DNA of 64,000 bases from Pestalotiopsis fici W106-1 (GCF_000516985.1 NW_006917102.1:372001-436000), one strand, 5' to 3'. Shown: positions 35,056-46,088, counted from the stretch's first letter. A program made the numbers and translations. The notes: generated from the sequence alone by a model not told the origin.

Positions 35056-36506
35056 ATGGTCACAAAGAATGTCGAACCAACGCGAGGACGCGAGGGGCGC
35101 AAGCCATTTATGATCAACTCAGTTTTGCTAAGCCTGATTGATCCCGTTCGTGGCGAACCGACCAAAAGCCTTCTTGATGGTAACCCGGATGATGACGTTT
35201 CGAGAAGTCATCAGCTAAAGGAGAAATTCCTCGACTCTTTCGCGCTCATCTGCTCGACATCAAGCTCCGGCTCGGTGACTGCCTCGGCCGTTTGCATGGA
35301 GCAAAACCAATCGTTTGAAAACACTCTACGCGTGGCTCGCAATCACAGCTTCTCGCCGCAGAATATCGACAGCCTCAGAAAGATCCTGCAAATCCTTACT
35401 GCTGTTGCCAATCGAGGTCAGTCATCTTCCATCCTGACCAGCATGTTGTGATCACTCACAATTCGGGTGATGCAGATAAGCTACCAGGGCAGGCTGAGTC
35501 TGAAGCCCTTAGAGAGATTGCTGATTTAGACCAAGACCGTATTCGTTCATTTGTCACCAAGCTAGAGAAGAGCGGAATCCAAACTATTTTCAAGCAGGCA
35601 ATTTCCAATCTGTTTGGTAGCGAGCGCAATGAAGAAATACTGGAGTATCCGCGATTCAGGCAATGGATCAAGACTTGTCCTTTCATGAGCGCGTCTCTGA
35701 GCTCTTCTGAGACGGCTCGATTGGTCTCTTATATCATGTGGGCTTCACAAGCTAGATGGACCTATCCTAAGCATTTGAAGGCCTTACTTGCATTTGGATC
35801 AGAGCCTCTTCCGCCGTGGATGGAAACTCTTCACAAACTTGCTCGGTATTGGGCGGCAGTCAAGTCCATGGTGAAACTTGCAGTAAAGCAACCTAGGGTT
35901 TTCGCGAATATCCAGATTCAAGAGATCAAAGCCCCTGAACAGGAATCCTTCAGGCTTTCTCCAAAGGAAATGCATCTTCGGGAAGCTCTCCAGCGCCTGG
36001 TCAAGAACGATTGTCGTACGACGATGGACAAGCTGGCTCAGCGCTGGAAGACAAATGATGTGGAGGGCAAATTGCGTGACAAATGCAAGGTGAATCTCAC
36101 GCTTCATGCTGAAATGCAGCTTGTCGGTTTCTACGAACGCAACCCAGATTTGGTACCCCAGCTACGCTTGATGGGCACCAGTAAGAAGGCATGCTTTCTT
36201 TGTCACGAATTTCTACTGCGGCATCCGCTCGGTATACGGGTCTCAGCTTGTCACCAGAAGGTTTATCCCACATGGATGCCACCACCTAGTCATAACGTTC
36301 CTGGAACACCTAGAAACAAGCTTTTCTGGGATTTCAGTAAGCACATCGAGCGCGTGACTGTCAAGGCACTGAAAACGGAACTGTCAGCCCGCCAGCGGCC
36401 GAAGACCAGGGACTCAACAGCGGGCGGATCTCTAACGGAGACAGCTACTATCCCCACGGAGTTTTTGGTACGACAGCACCTACTGTTTGATCGCGATGGC
36501 ATTTAG
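35056..36506 (+). CDS. OTT_1508-like deaminase-superfamily protein
   Basis: Two exons, 35056-35416 and 35476-36506, around a 59-bp intron (GTCAGT..GCAG) give 463 residues. The C-terminal third has the zinc-dependent deaminase signature: LHAEMQLV (His-Ala-Glu) and, about 35 residues later, CFLCHEF (CxxC). This fits the fungal family annotated as OTT_1508-like nucleic-acid/nucleotide deaminases, related to the APOBEC/toxin deaminase fold. The long N-terminal part is helical and not recognised. The substrate is unknown; the family is often lineage-expanded in fungi. It is followed on the same strand by a dynamin-family gene 614 bp downstream. The start is the first ATG after a T tract; an upstream exon is possible, and the GTCAGT donor is weaker than average. 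Confidence 0.75.
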
Positions 36507-36986
36507 TCTGGAAGAAACAGTATAAGATCAGCGGGATTGGGAAACCTGTAAATAATTGGGCCATATTATGAATCGAATGCTATATATGCATATCTACCCA
36601 ACATGCAAGTCTGCACTAATTTACTATGTAGTTTCTGCTGTACAACTCGGTGTAAGTGGCGACTTTAGATATAGCAATTCAGAACGGTGTCTGTTATCAG
36701 AGTTTGATGCACGGCATTTCAAGGATTAACGCTCACCAATTGCAACCACAGGTCTGCCAGAGATGCGCAAGTGTCGGGCGAACACAGCCTACTTACTGAA
36801 TTTCCGATCGAACCACATCCAGTGCAGTCCACATGGGAGAGCTCTACAATGACTTGATGCCCAAACCTGCGGGAGGCTGTCCACATCCCACTCAGCCTGA
36901 TCAACTTTTTGATCTCCCTCGCGCGACATTTTGAACTTAAAAGCAGGAGCTTCGACAGTCATCCTTCTCTGATCTTTCACATCTAG
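36507..36986. other. Intergenic, upstream of the dynamin-family gene
   Basis: About 480 bp with AT-rich sequence near 36555-36690. It leads into the 16-bp tandem repeat. No gene seen. Confidence 0.4.
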
Positions 36987-37098
36987 TTCACCACACTCCC
37001 AATTCACCACACTCTCAATTCACCACACTCTCAATTCACCACACTCTCAATTCACCACACTCTCAATTCACCACACTCTCAATTCACCACACTCTCAA
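36987..37098 (+). repeat. 16-bp minisatellite, seven units, in the dynamin 5' leader/promoter
   Basis: Seven head-to-tail copies of TTCACCACACTCTCAA. The first unit has CCC for CTC; the other six are identical. A partial eighth copy (TTCATCATTCCC) follows. The array ends 22 bp before the ATG at 37121, so it is most likely transcribed as 5' UTR. The even, spacerless units exclude a CRISPR array. Confidence 0.95.
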
Positions 37099-37120
37099 TT
37101 CATCATTCCCACCTTGAAAT

Positions 37121-39523
37121 ATGACGGCCATGGATTTCACAAGCGGAGACCATCGCAACCTCCTGGATATCATTGATAGCCTCCGTGCGCAGGGAATAAG
37201 CAGATATGTCGACCTTCCCGAGATCATAGTCTGCGGAGATCAGTCTGCGGGCAAGAGCTCTGTTCTCGAGGCTATCTCTGGCATGCGGTTCCCCACGAAG
37301 GACGGCCTTTGTACTCGCTTTGCGACGGAGCTGGTCCTTCGCCGAGGCCCAGAGGCAAGTACAAAGGTGTGCATCACACCAGGCCAGGGCCGTTACGACA
37401 AAGAAAGAGACGACCTTGAGCGATGGCAGCCTCGGACCAGTATAGACAAGGATGGCCTCGAATCAGTGACGGAGGAGGCTATGGAAGTCATGGGTGTCCC
37501 AGTAGCTCGAAGATTCTATGACGATACCCTTCGTATCGAGCTCACTGGGCCAAACCAACCCCATCTGACCATGGTTGACCTCCCTGGCCTTTTCAGGGCC
37601 GCTAATAAGGAGCAATCTGACGACGACGTGGATACAGTACGTTCCATGGTTGAGAAATACATGGCTCGGCCCAGGAGCATTATTCTGGCGGTGGTGTCGG
37701 CAAAGAACGAGTACGTTTTACAGGAAGTGACATCGATGGCCAAGCAAGCCGACCCTCAAGGTCTTCGAACCATGGGGCTCATTACAAAGCCGGATACTCT
37801 TGATGATGGCTCCGACTCAGAGGCATACTGGGTTCGCCTCGCCCAAAACAATGAGGTGGAGCTCCGTCTCGGATGGCATGTTCTAAGGAATCGCAACTTT
37901 GAGCAGAGGGGCTCATCCTCAGCCCAACGTGATGCCAAAGAGGAAGAGTTCTTCGCCAACGGCATTTGGACTGGCGTCGACCCCTTACACTGCGGCGTGG
38001 GATCTCTCAGGACTAGACTCAGTTCCGTCCTGAAGGATCAAATTCTTTCTCAACTGCCAAGCCTCATTCGAGACGTGGAGAGTAGCATCCATGTTTGCAC
38101 AGATAGACTAGGCCGGCTTGGCCCTGTCCGAAGGACTCAAGAGGAGCAATTGAGATATCTGCTGCGTGTGGGTGAGGATTTCACATCGTTAACGAAGCAG
38201 GCGATTGACGGTACATACACGGACCGCTTTTTTGGCAGCCGGAAGAAGCTCGAAGGTTACGCTACGAGACTTAGGGCAGTAGTGCAGAACCGGCTGTTGG
38301 ACTTCAGGGATGAGATGCTCTCAAACGGACAGAGCCAGAGAATCATTGACCCAGATACCGAAGCCGGAGACGAGGATGAACGAAGCGAATCGCCCCGGAT
38401 TCCTCGGGCCCAATACGTCGAAGAAGTTGCACATCGCTTGAAGTACAGCAGAGGACGCGAGCTCCCAGGCCTCTTCAATCCGCTCATTGTCGGGGACCTC
38501 TTCATAGACCAAAGCCAACCATGGCGAGCTATCGCCAAAGACTTGGTCGCGGACATCATGGAAGCTGTGCACAACATGACTGAACTCGCGATTGAGCACG
38601 TTGCAGCCAGTGACGTTGCGGATGAGGTCATCAAGTTTGTCCACGAAAGTATAGAAGCACTCAAGGTGGAACTGGACAACAAGATTAATGAGTTGTTGAC
38701 AATGGCCACCAACCACCCGATTACGTACAACCGTCAGCTCACGGAGAATGTACAGAAGGCCCAGCAGGCACGGCAAAAGAGTGCCATCAAGCAACTCATC
38801 CGTAATACTTTTGGTTCGCAGCACTTTGAGGATGCGGATAGGAAAATCAACCTTAATCCTGTCAAGTTTGTAGACCTCCTGGCACAGAGTCTTGAACCCG
38901 ACATGGAGCTCTTTGGAAGCTCTGCAGCGGTTGATTACATGGAGGCATATTACAAGGCAAGTCCTACTTATCCGGCAAGGTTTCTAGTGCTAACCATGAC
39001 ACTACACACCCAGGTGGCATTGAATAGATTCATTGACGATGTCAGTGTGCTGGCCATTGAGAACTGCCTCGTAGGGAAGGTCTCCGAACTCTTCCGGTCG
39101 GACAAGATTCTGAACATGGGCCCCGAGGACATTTCTCGTCTTGCAGGCGAGACTACCGAATCTTCTGTCGAAAGAAAGCGTCTCGTCGAGAAGCGCAAGG
39201 TTCTCAACGCAGGGTTACAAGAACTGGTTGGCCTGAAAAAAATGAGACAAATCTCGGGCCTTGCTGAATCTGACCCCGAAGAAGTGAAGCGCAAACCTGA
39301 GAAAACGGTACTTAACTCCCCAAAAGCCTCAGTTACTGCTTCCGTGACTGAGGGTTCCTCGGCAAGGAGCTCTCGAAACAAAGCAACCCCTGTAGGCGAC
39401 GAAGACTTTGAGGTCTATACTGTGCCGCGAATCTCGCCATGGAAGGAGCCGGAGCCGGAGCCGGAACCAACACGAGATCATGAATGGGACTTTGCACTTT
39501 CGACCGGTTACGGGGCCAGGTAG
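37121..39523 (+). CDS. Dynamin-family GTPase (Mx-like, fungal)
   Basis: Large GTPase of the dynamin superfamily, expected to assemble on membranes and remodel them on GTP hydrolysis. G1 GDQSAGKSS, G3 DLPGL and G4 TKPD are intact in the first about 220 residues; a dynamin middle domain and a C-terminal GED-like segment follow. No PH domain or membrane helix is seen, so it resembles Mx and Vps1-type proteins; many fungal paralogues exist. The frame is open throughout, but 38957-39013 looks like a GC-AG intron (GCAAGT..CTAAC..CCCAG): removing its 57 bp restores the family join YYKVALNRFIDDV. Exons are then 37121-38956 and 39014-39523 (781 residues, against 800 if retained). The tail has a PEPEPEP run. 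A minisatellite ends 22 bp upstream. Confidence 0.92.
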   Translation: MTAMDFTSGDHRNLLDIIDSLRAQGISRYVDLPEIIVCGDQSAGKSSVLEAISGMRFPTKDGLCTRFATELVLRRGPEASTKVCITPGQGRYDKERDDLERWQPRTSIDKDGLESVTEEAMEVMGVPVARRFYDDTLRIELTGPNQPHLTMVDLPGLFRAANKEQSDDDVDTVRSMVEKYMARPRSIILAVVSAKNEYVLQEVTSMAKQADPQGLRTMGLITKPDTLDDGSDSEAYWVRLAQNNEVELRLGWHVLRNRNFEQRGSSSAQRDAKEEEFFANGIWTGVDPLHCGVGSLRTRLSSVLKDQILSQLPSLIRDVESSIHVCTDRLGRLGPVRRTQEEQLRYLLRVGEDFTSLTKQAIDGTYTDRFFGSRKKLEGYATRLRAVVQNRLLDFRDEMLSNGQSQRIIDPDTEAGDEDERSESPRIPRAQYVEEVAHRLKYSRGRELPGLFNPLIVGDLFIDQSQPWRAIAKDLVADIMEAVHNMTELAIEHVAASDVADEVIKFVHESIEALKVELDNKINELLTMATNHPITYNRQLTENVQKAQQARQKSAIKQLIRNTFGSQHFEDADRKINLNPVKFVDLLAQSLEPDMELFGSSAAVDYMEAYYKASPTYPARFLVLTMTLHTQVALNRFIDDVSVLAIENCLVGKVSELFRSDKILNMGPEDISRLAGETTESSVERKRLVEKRKVLNAGLQELVGLKKMRQISGLAESDPEEVKRKPEKTVLNSPKASVTASVTEGSSARSSRNKATPVGDEDFEVYTVPRISPWKEPEPEPEPTRDHEWDFALSTGYGAR
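38957..39013 (+). other. GC-AG intron in the dynamin-family gene
   Basis: AAG|GCAAGT donor, CTAAC branch-like site and CCCAG acceptor. It is 57 bp, a multiple of three, with no stop, so a six-frame view hides it and retention would insert 19 residues. Confidence 0.75.
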
Positions 39524-40200
39524 TGTGATGGAAAGGACAAACTCGATAAAGCGTTCCGGAAAGAGACTATTTGTGGAGTGAACCGAGATCATATTGAGCT
39601 ATAACAACGGTCAAGTACTTCATTCAACATGAAGGCAAAAGAGTTCAAAGTAAAAAGCGTTGTCATCGTACTTTATCTTGATTTAAATGTTGATGTATCC
39701 ATCCTATTAGCATAAACTCCCCTAGCATTCATAGTCCTGGTTCATCTAAAGAAACACGTAGTATAGCCGTCAAAATGGACTCAAGTTTGCAAAGTTGGGG
39801 GGGAATCCTGACTCTCCGTTGAAGAAATTGGTCCAAGCTCCCCTATCCCCGACCCATATATTTGGTGTGAACCAATTGCATGGACATCCGACAGCATCTC
39901 GAAAACATCCCTGCAGACCTCGTACATCACTGACATCAAGCATCCCATGAGTTGTTAAATCATGCAAAACAGTCAGATGAGGTCGAGACAGATCGCCGTC
40001 GGTCAGCTGCAAAGCGCCGAATCCCCGATGAAGTACTAGGTTAGGTTGTTTCGAGTGTCGTATCTTCTGCATTCCTCTGCGCTATGTTGTTCATCGATAC
40101 AACCCTATAAAATCTGCTGGCTCCCTCCTCATCTATCAGGGTGGTGAATCGATTGTCCCAACAATATCATTTCCTTAGCTTACATACCGACGACGATACA
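39524..40200. other. Intergenic region
   Basis: About 680 bp between the dynamin-family gene and the P450. A TATAAAA-like ATAAAATC near 40108 may serve the P450. No gene seen. Confidence 0.4.
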
Positions 40201-41887
40201 ATGGCACTCTGGTATGATTTATCAATCTCTTTGCCTGTTGCAATCTTGATTATTGCCAGCAGCATTCTCATCGCTCATTACCACTTCCAATCGAGGTACA
40301 AGTTGCCCGTGCATGTTCCAGGTTGGCCCATTCTTGGGAATTCACTGGACGTCCCCTTTCCAGCCGGGATGTGGGGTCATCGAATGGCGCTGAAATACGG
40401 AGAAATGTGAGTGTGAAGAAAGATTCAGGCTTTATAATGCGTACCTTGGCTGATTGTGGTTGCTGCAGGTTTACTTGTCGATTAGGAGGGAAAACCATGG
40501 TGTTTCTCAACTCAGCGCGTGTTGTACATGATCTATTGGAGAAGCGTGCTAGCATATACGCATCACGTCCGTACCGACCAATGGCCCAAGAAATTGCGTC
40601 GGGTGGTGCTCGAATATTTCTCATGGGCCATACCGATAAATGGCGTTTGCAACGCAAAATTATGCACTCAATCTTGAACAGCCAATAGGCTGAGACCAAA
40701 TTTGCAGCATTCCAGGAGCTAGAGTCGAGACATCTGGTGTGGGATTACCTGCATACACCCGAGAGATTCCATATAGCGACCCAGCGATTTTCAAATTCCG
40801 TCATGATCAGTGTGATATTTGGTCGACGGGTGCTGTTGGGTGACAAACAGCTTACCAAAATGCTTACATTAATGAAGGAATTTGCTGAGATCTTGTTCAA
40901 GAACATTTGCGATCTTTTCCCATGGATGGCACATCTTCCCAGACCATTGCAGTGGTGGCGGCCTTATGGTGAAGGCTTGTTGCAAAGAACATTAAGGCAA
41001 ATTTTATGCCTCATGGGTTCAACTATTTGAAAAAAGACAATATAACATACATGCTAATATCTGCTTCCAGTATATACCGCCACGAAGTTGAAGTATTGAA
41101 TGAAAAACTTCAAAATGGCACTGCAAAGCCATGTTTCGCCACGGCGCTCTTGGAGGGCATCTCGAAAAAAGAATATGACCTGAGCGAGACGGAGAAGTTG
41201 ATGATTTTCAGCACTCTCCTAGAGGCAGGTAGCGATACTTCTCGGACGGCAATCACTCAAATGGTAGCGGCCGCGGCCGTATTCCCGGACTGGGCAGCCA
41301 AAGCGAGGTCCTATCTAGACCAAGTCTGCGGATCCAAGGCAGAGCGCCTCCCTACACTCGCAGATCGGAACAGTCTACCTTACATCACTGCAGCTACCAA
41401 AGAGGTGCTCCGATGGCGCCCATTCATACAGACTGGAGTACCTCATGAGCTGGCGCAAGATGATGAATATGGTGGTTATCGCTTTCCGAAAGGAACTCTG
41501 TTCGTTCGAAATGCGTATGCCCTTGCTCTGAACGAAAACGATTACCCGGACGCCATGAGATTCAAGCCAGAGAGGTTCATGGATCAAGATTTGAACAGTC
41601 CTTTGAAAGGTCACTGGTCTTTCGGTGCTGGTACGTGTTGGAGCGAGAACGCAAGAATTCTCCCAGACATTGCTCTACCCCCCTTTCTTTGCTGATAAGC
41701 TAACGTGAATCCAGGGCGGCGTGTGTGTGTAGGTTATAACGTGGGATTCAATAGTGTTTGGCTGGCCACAGCTTGTCTTCTGTATTGTTTTGATTCCGCC
41801 GAGGACGAGGTGAGATTGAAATTTCCCGCCATAGGCATAGGTTTTGATATTAATTCTGCCGTCAGCGCCAACCTATCGATACACTGA
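40201..41887 (+). pseudogene. Cytochrome P450 with an internal nonsense codon
   Basis: Microsomal P450 with an N-terminal membrane anchor (residues about 10-30) and VPGWPILGN. Exons 40201-40406, 40469-40996, 41071-41630 and 41715-41887 fit the family. The I-helix AGSDTS, K-helix EVLR, PERF and haem loop FGAGRRVCVG are all intact; the last spans the 41631-41714 intron. A TAG at 40686-40688, after ILNSQ, interrupts exon 2 in the middle of a well-conserved stretch, and no usable GT-AG pair removes it. A CAG-to-TAG change (C to T at CpA) would explain it and is compatible with RIP-type mutation, though one change proves nothing. The second intron needs a GC donor (AAG|GCAAAT). Otherwise intact, so either recently disabled or a sequencing error. 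Substrate unknown. Confidence 0.75.
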
Positions 41888-43489
41888 GTTCTAATTGGGA
41901 CTCGGTGGAAGAACAGCCATTTGCTGTGAAGATTTCGCCCCGGAGTCAAGCCCATGTCAACTTGATTCAGCGAGTGGGGGCTGATGTGCTGCATATTGAA
42001 TAAAGGAAAGATTGAAGCGCAGAAGACTTTGGCCAAATATAGCCTGTAATGGATTGTGGGCAATAACGTGGACGGAACAGCCGTGGCTGCGACCAAGTCG
42101 CTGCTCTGACACGGAGTATAGTCCCTATAACGCTGGTTTCGCAGCTATTCAGGCCCTAGGAAAGTATTTTTATACCTTATCGAGGTGGTACTGAGAACGA
42201 TGCCTTTTCCCTAGCTTTTTGGATGGTTTCCGGCGATTTGCGCTCTCTTTTGCAGCTATCAGGCGTTCTATTCCAAGCTGGTATTAGCATTCACGCAACC
42301 AATAACTTAAGTTTGATGCTCTTTGACAGGAACATTCTGTAAGGGTGGGTAAATACCGCCAATGTGATGTTGAACTTCATATTGCACTCTTCTGCTGCAC
42401 TGACACTCCGTTCAACACAATCCACGGGAAGAAGACATCCATGCAGTGTAGTGCCGCTAGAATCTACTTTCCTAATATGCCAATGTCAATTTCAGGGTTC
42501 CAGGCTCGAGACTCAAGCCTGACGCTGGGCAAAACTCATGTACTCTAGCGATTGGTATGCCCCAGGGACCTGCCGGTTCTGCAGTAATTTTAAGTACAGC
42601 CGGGACTGAAGAGGATACCAGACTAACGCCACACAGTGGAATTGGCTTCTCCTATATTGTTAATGCCGATAATGCCGATAGAGCCGAGCTGGAATTGAAA
42701 GTTGGAAAATCATAAGTGGATTATGGATAGGACGCTGGTGCGTATCTGTACAGGTAGCTAGCTCCAGTGTTTGCTTCTTGCTAATGGGTGTACTTTTGGG
42801 AAAAAAACCGTCATGATGGGACGCAAACATTGATCCCTTTCCCTGAGAAAGCTAGTCTAATCAATCCCATCCCTTATACCGAGAAATAGCTTTTCTACCA
42901 CCAATATCAGACATGCGTTAGGGGAGTGTAGCTCGACCATTGATTATGTGTCATCATTCACGTTCTCTTTTTAGGCAACCATTTAGAACTTGAATCATAT
43001 CTGCTAGTTAGAATGACCAAGCCCCAAACTGCCGGGCGATCCCAGGTACCACCTCCTACGATGTAGTTGGAGCTTGATATTTGGTCATTGACACACGTGT
43101 ATGCGGCGAATTAGTGGAGATGAAAACGTCTTCGTTCTAGGTCTCGACTATTTTTGTTCCGTCAGTCTTTCGTCTCCACTTTCTCCACCTGAAGAAGCGA
43201 CAAGGGTAGAAGGGTACTATGTAGAACAACGACTTGGTTTGTAGCGGAATGTCGGGTTGTTGTCATGGGCATTCTTCTCTCCATATCCGCCAGCCAGCCA
43301 CTCGGTACCTACACAACGGTCTTCACTGTAGCGGAATATCGGGATGTTATCGAGTGTATGTCCCATTCACATTCGCAAGCTAACGTCTTGATACCATGCA
43401 ACAACAAGACGATCTTTGACTTCACTTGATGTGCTTAGCAATCAAGTTATTGAGGGCAACAAGTCAAGAAATGGTGTGATTCATAGCGA
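41888..43489. other. Intergenic region, nothing recognised
   Basis: About 1.6 kb with short frames only and a small TAATGCCGA duplication near 42660. No gene, RNA or transposon end identified. Confidence 0.5.
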
Positions 43490-44473
43490 ATGGAGAAGGC
43501 GAATGCCCTCGATGCCGGTATATTAGTTCCGCTCTTTGCTTCTCCATCGCCCTCTACCGCGACTGAACAGACAGTCACTCGTTGTCCCTTTTACCAGTCA
43601 CTGAAATATTTTGCCAATAACAACAGGATGGTGTCAAAATTTGTTCAGCCTTGCGGCGATGTCACTACGCAGCTCAACTTTTACTCGGCGCCCACGGACG
43701 GCCAGAAGCCGTTTGACTATGTCGACAGTCCTCCACCAGGGCAGCCGCAGCGTAACTACTCTGACGATCCTAACGAGGTGGTAATTCGGGATATCCGTGG
43801 GCGCGAAAACGATTTCACTCTTGACCGTGATGCTTTTCAGATCCTGCAGTCACTCGGGCCATTCCCTCGAATACAAATAACAGAGGAAGCGATCAAAGAA
43901 ATTTACTACCCCGAGATCGAGAAGCTTCTTCTGAGCACTGTACCGGGCAGTCATCAAGTCATCATCTTCGACCACACGTACCGAAAGGCCGACCCTGCCG
44001 CCCATCGAACCCCCGTGCAGAAAGCACATATTGACCAGACAGCGGCCTCTGTCGAGAAGCGAATCAGAATGTACCTACCAGACGAAGCTGACCAGCTTCT
44101 GCAACGTCGCTATAGACTCATAAATGTCTGGCGACCGCTCAACAAGATGCCGGTAGAGTCTTTTCCACTGGCATTTGCTTCAACATCGTCACTCGAGGAC
44201 CACGACTTCGTGCCGGTCAGACATCATCACCAGGATGGATATATAGGTGAAACAGCCTCGATCAAGTACAACCCTGGGCAAAACTGGTATTACCTTAGCG
44301 GAATGACAGACTCGGAGTGTGTACTGCTGGAATGCTTCGATAGCGAATCGCTCAAGGCGGACTCGACTATCGGCGGGCGGGTCCCACATACTGCATTTCC
44401 AGACCCCCGAACCAGGCCGGGCGCGGTGCCCCGAGAGAGCATCGAAGTGCGAACGCTGGTCTTTGGTCCATGA
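43490..44473 (+). CDS. AsaB/CmcJ-like putative non-haem iron oxygenase
   Basis: Single-exon 327-residue protein of the fungal AsaB/CmcJ-like hydroxylase/desaturase family, whose members act in secondary metabolism (gibberellin GA4 desaturase is a relative). Family features visible are GDVTTQLNFY near the N-terminus, VIRDIRGRENDFTLDRDAFQ, the metal-binding HID of KAHIDQTAAS, RYRLINVWRPL, and a C-terminal part with WYYLSGMTDSECVLLECFDS and VPHTAF, whose His may be the distal ligand. ATG 43490 is the first start; in-frame ATG 43628, just before the conserved domain, may be the real one, because the first 46 residues are not family-like. The P450 relic lies 1.6 kb away, but no core synthase is present, so I do not call a cluster. 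Confidence 0.8.
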   Translation: MEKANALDAGILVPLFASPSPSTATEQTVTRCPFYQSLKYFANNNRMVSKFVQPCGDVTTQLNFYSAPTDGQKPFDYVDSPPPGQPQRNYSDDPNEVVIRDIRGRENDFTLDRDAFQILQSLGPFPRIQITEEAIKEIYYPEIEKLLLSTVPGSHQVIIFDHTYRKADPAAHRTPVQKAHIDQTAASVEKRIRMYLPDEADQLLQRRYRLINVWRPLNKMPVESFPLAFASTSSLEDHDFVPVRHHHQDGYIGETASIKYNPGQNWYYLSGMTDSECVLLECFDSESLKADSTIGGRVPHTAFPDPRTRPGAVPRESIEVRTLVFGP

Positions 44474-44966
44474 TTGGAGACTTGGGGAATATCTGCAGCT
44501 CTACATGTGCCTAAGTTCTTGGCTTAGTCTCTTGAAATTGATCATGATGCTTAATTGAACTTGTTCACTTCTGACTACTGTGCTTGCTTTTAATGTATTT
44601 TGAAAAGGCTTTGTCTCTTTCGGGGAAAAAGTAGTGAGTATTGATTATTATGTCACGCCATATACCCTAACGTCCTACTTTATAAGGACTCGAATCTTTC
44701 CATGGCGTCCTTCGCAAGAAGCACACCTGCAAAGCGGCTTCGTAAGGACTATAGGGACTTGAAATGACGAAACCGAAGCATGGGCTCAAGTGGCTTGAAT
44801 TGTTCTTACGAGCCTATATCTGTACGTGAAGAACCCAATCTTTAGACACAAATTTTGGAGACAGATGAATACACGTCGTTTGTCTAGGGAAGCAAAAATT
44901 CGATATTGAGCTCAGCTAAAGAGATTGAGTTCAATGAGAAACCTTGGACTGACTAACAAATGTACC
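44474..44966. other. Intergenic, convergent 3' flanks
   Basis: About 490 bp between the AsaB-like gene and the GFA gene. No gene seen. Confidence 0.5.
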
Positions 44967-46088
44967 TTATCCGCACAATTTCATATTCTTTTCCAACCTA
45001 GCCACGAGGCTCTGTGCGATTTCCCCTGCAAATCCTGTCCTGTCATTTGTAACCTCTTCAGAAAAGCTTACGCGGTCCTTCCACCAACTGAGCCAGCTTT
45101 CCGCCCGCGCTCCGTCGGGCGATCGCAGCAGGCCTACACTAACATCGATGACATCTGCGCCGTTATCCTCGTGCCAAAAAACAGTTGCGCCGCATCCTCC
45201 ACAAAACTCGCGAACCACGCCGGGCGACGACTTGTAGCTTTGTAAGGCCCCACTCGGCATGTTGGCAAAGTCAAGCGGCTCAAGTTGCGCTTCATCATTG
45301 AGCGCGGTAGTGGCCAAGGCAAGGTTGGCACGTGGGATGAAAGCCCACGTCTGCACCTCGAAGCCAGAGATCAAGCGACACGATCGACAGGCACATGTTC
45401 CGGCAAGATACTTGGTTCCAGAACCCTGGATCCACCATTTCTCCTCGGATGGATTCGACTTGAGTGAAATGGGCGTCGATTTATCTGGTAGCATCAGGTC
45501 CGGGTAGTTCCGCTTCGGGATGTTGTGTCCTGCTTGACTGGGACGAGTAATCCTGAGGTCGACTTTGCCACAAGCACACGCTGCCTTCAGGGACCCCTTC
45601 TCACTGACATTGGATTCGTCATGTTTGGGAGTGTAGCTTGTGGGAGCTGGTAATGAGCTTGTATCATCCATGGATTCAGGTATCCAGATGCTTGCACCGC
45701 CATCTTTTGTATCGGAGACGTGGCCATGTTTGATTTTCAAAGGGCTCCGCTCGCCATGGAGACCATCGTCGCTCTTGGCGATGACACCCGATGCCACTTC
45801 CCATTGGACGAGTCCTATCGAGTCCGATCTAGAGCGAAGTAGATGACAGCCACAAATGGAACAGAAATAACGGGTCCACGTATCGGAGGCAGTGTACGAA
45901 CGGAGATTAGTCGTCTGAGGTTGTTCTACGGAATAGTAGCTCGTGAACAATAAGCCTGTCGAGTATCGGCACGAATCGCAGTGACACAAGCCGAGCTGGG
46001 CGTCGTTGTATTGACCTGTACTTTTGCTTTGAAGAGTCTGGGCGGCGGCGCCACAAAGGCATGAAATAAGGTAGGTCTGGGAAGCCAT
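44967..46088 (-). CDS. Double GFA-domain (CENP-V/GFA) zinc-binding protein
   Basis: Intronless 373-residue protein with two tandem glutathione-dependent formaldehyde-activating (GFA/CENP-V) domains, each holding two zinc-binding Cys clusters. Domain 1: SCLCGAA, CHCDSCRYSTG and CSICGCHL. Domain 2: ACACGKVDL, CACRSCRLISG and CGGCGATVFW, ending in the usual DVSVGLL segment. Enzymatic role is uncertain, since most fungal GFA proteins are uncharacterised and formaldehyde scavenging is proven for few. The ATG at 46088 starts directly at domain 1, as in relatives. No signal peptide. Confidence 0.88.
   Translation of the reverse strand: MASQTYLISCLCGAAAQTLQSKSTGQYNDAQLGLCHCDSCRYSTGLLFTSYYSVEQPQTTNLRSYTASDTWTRYFCSICGCHLLRSRSDSIGLVQWEVASGVIAKSDDGLHGERSPLKIKHGHVSDTKDGGASIWIPESMDDTSSLPAPTSYTPKHDESNVSEKGSLKAACACGKVDLRITRPSQAGHNIPKRNYPDLMLPDKSTPISLKSNPSEEKWWIQGSGTKYLAGTCACRSCRLISGFEVQTWAFIPRANLALATTALNDEAQLEPLDFANMPSGALQSYKSSPGVVREFCGGCGATVFWHEDNGADVIDVSVGLLRSPDGARAESWLSWWKDRVSFSEEVTNDRTGFAGEIAQSLVARLEKNMKLCG

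Noticed and set aside
36987..37098. CRISPR-like array
   Set aside because: Units are contiguous with no spacers and the organism is a fungus; it is a minisatellite.
40201..44473. Secondary-metabolite cluster (P450 plus AsaB-like oxygenase)
   Set aside because: No backbone synthase, transporter or regulator is close by, the P450 is interrupted and the genes are 1.6 kb apart.
44690..44700. T-loop-like GACTCGAATC and similar TTCGAA stretches elsewhere
   Set aside because: No matching acceptor stem or anticodon arm around them, so no tRNA is called.
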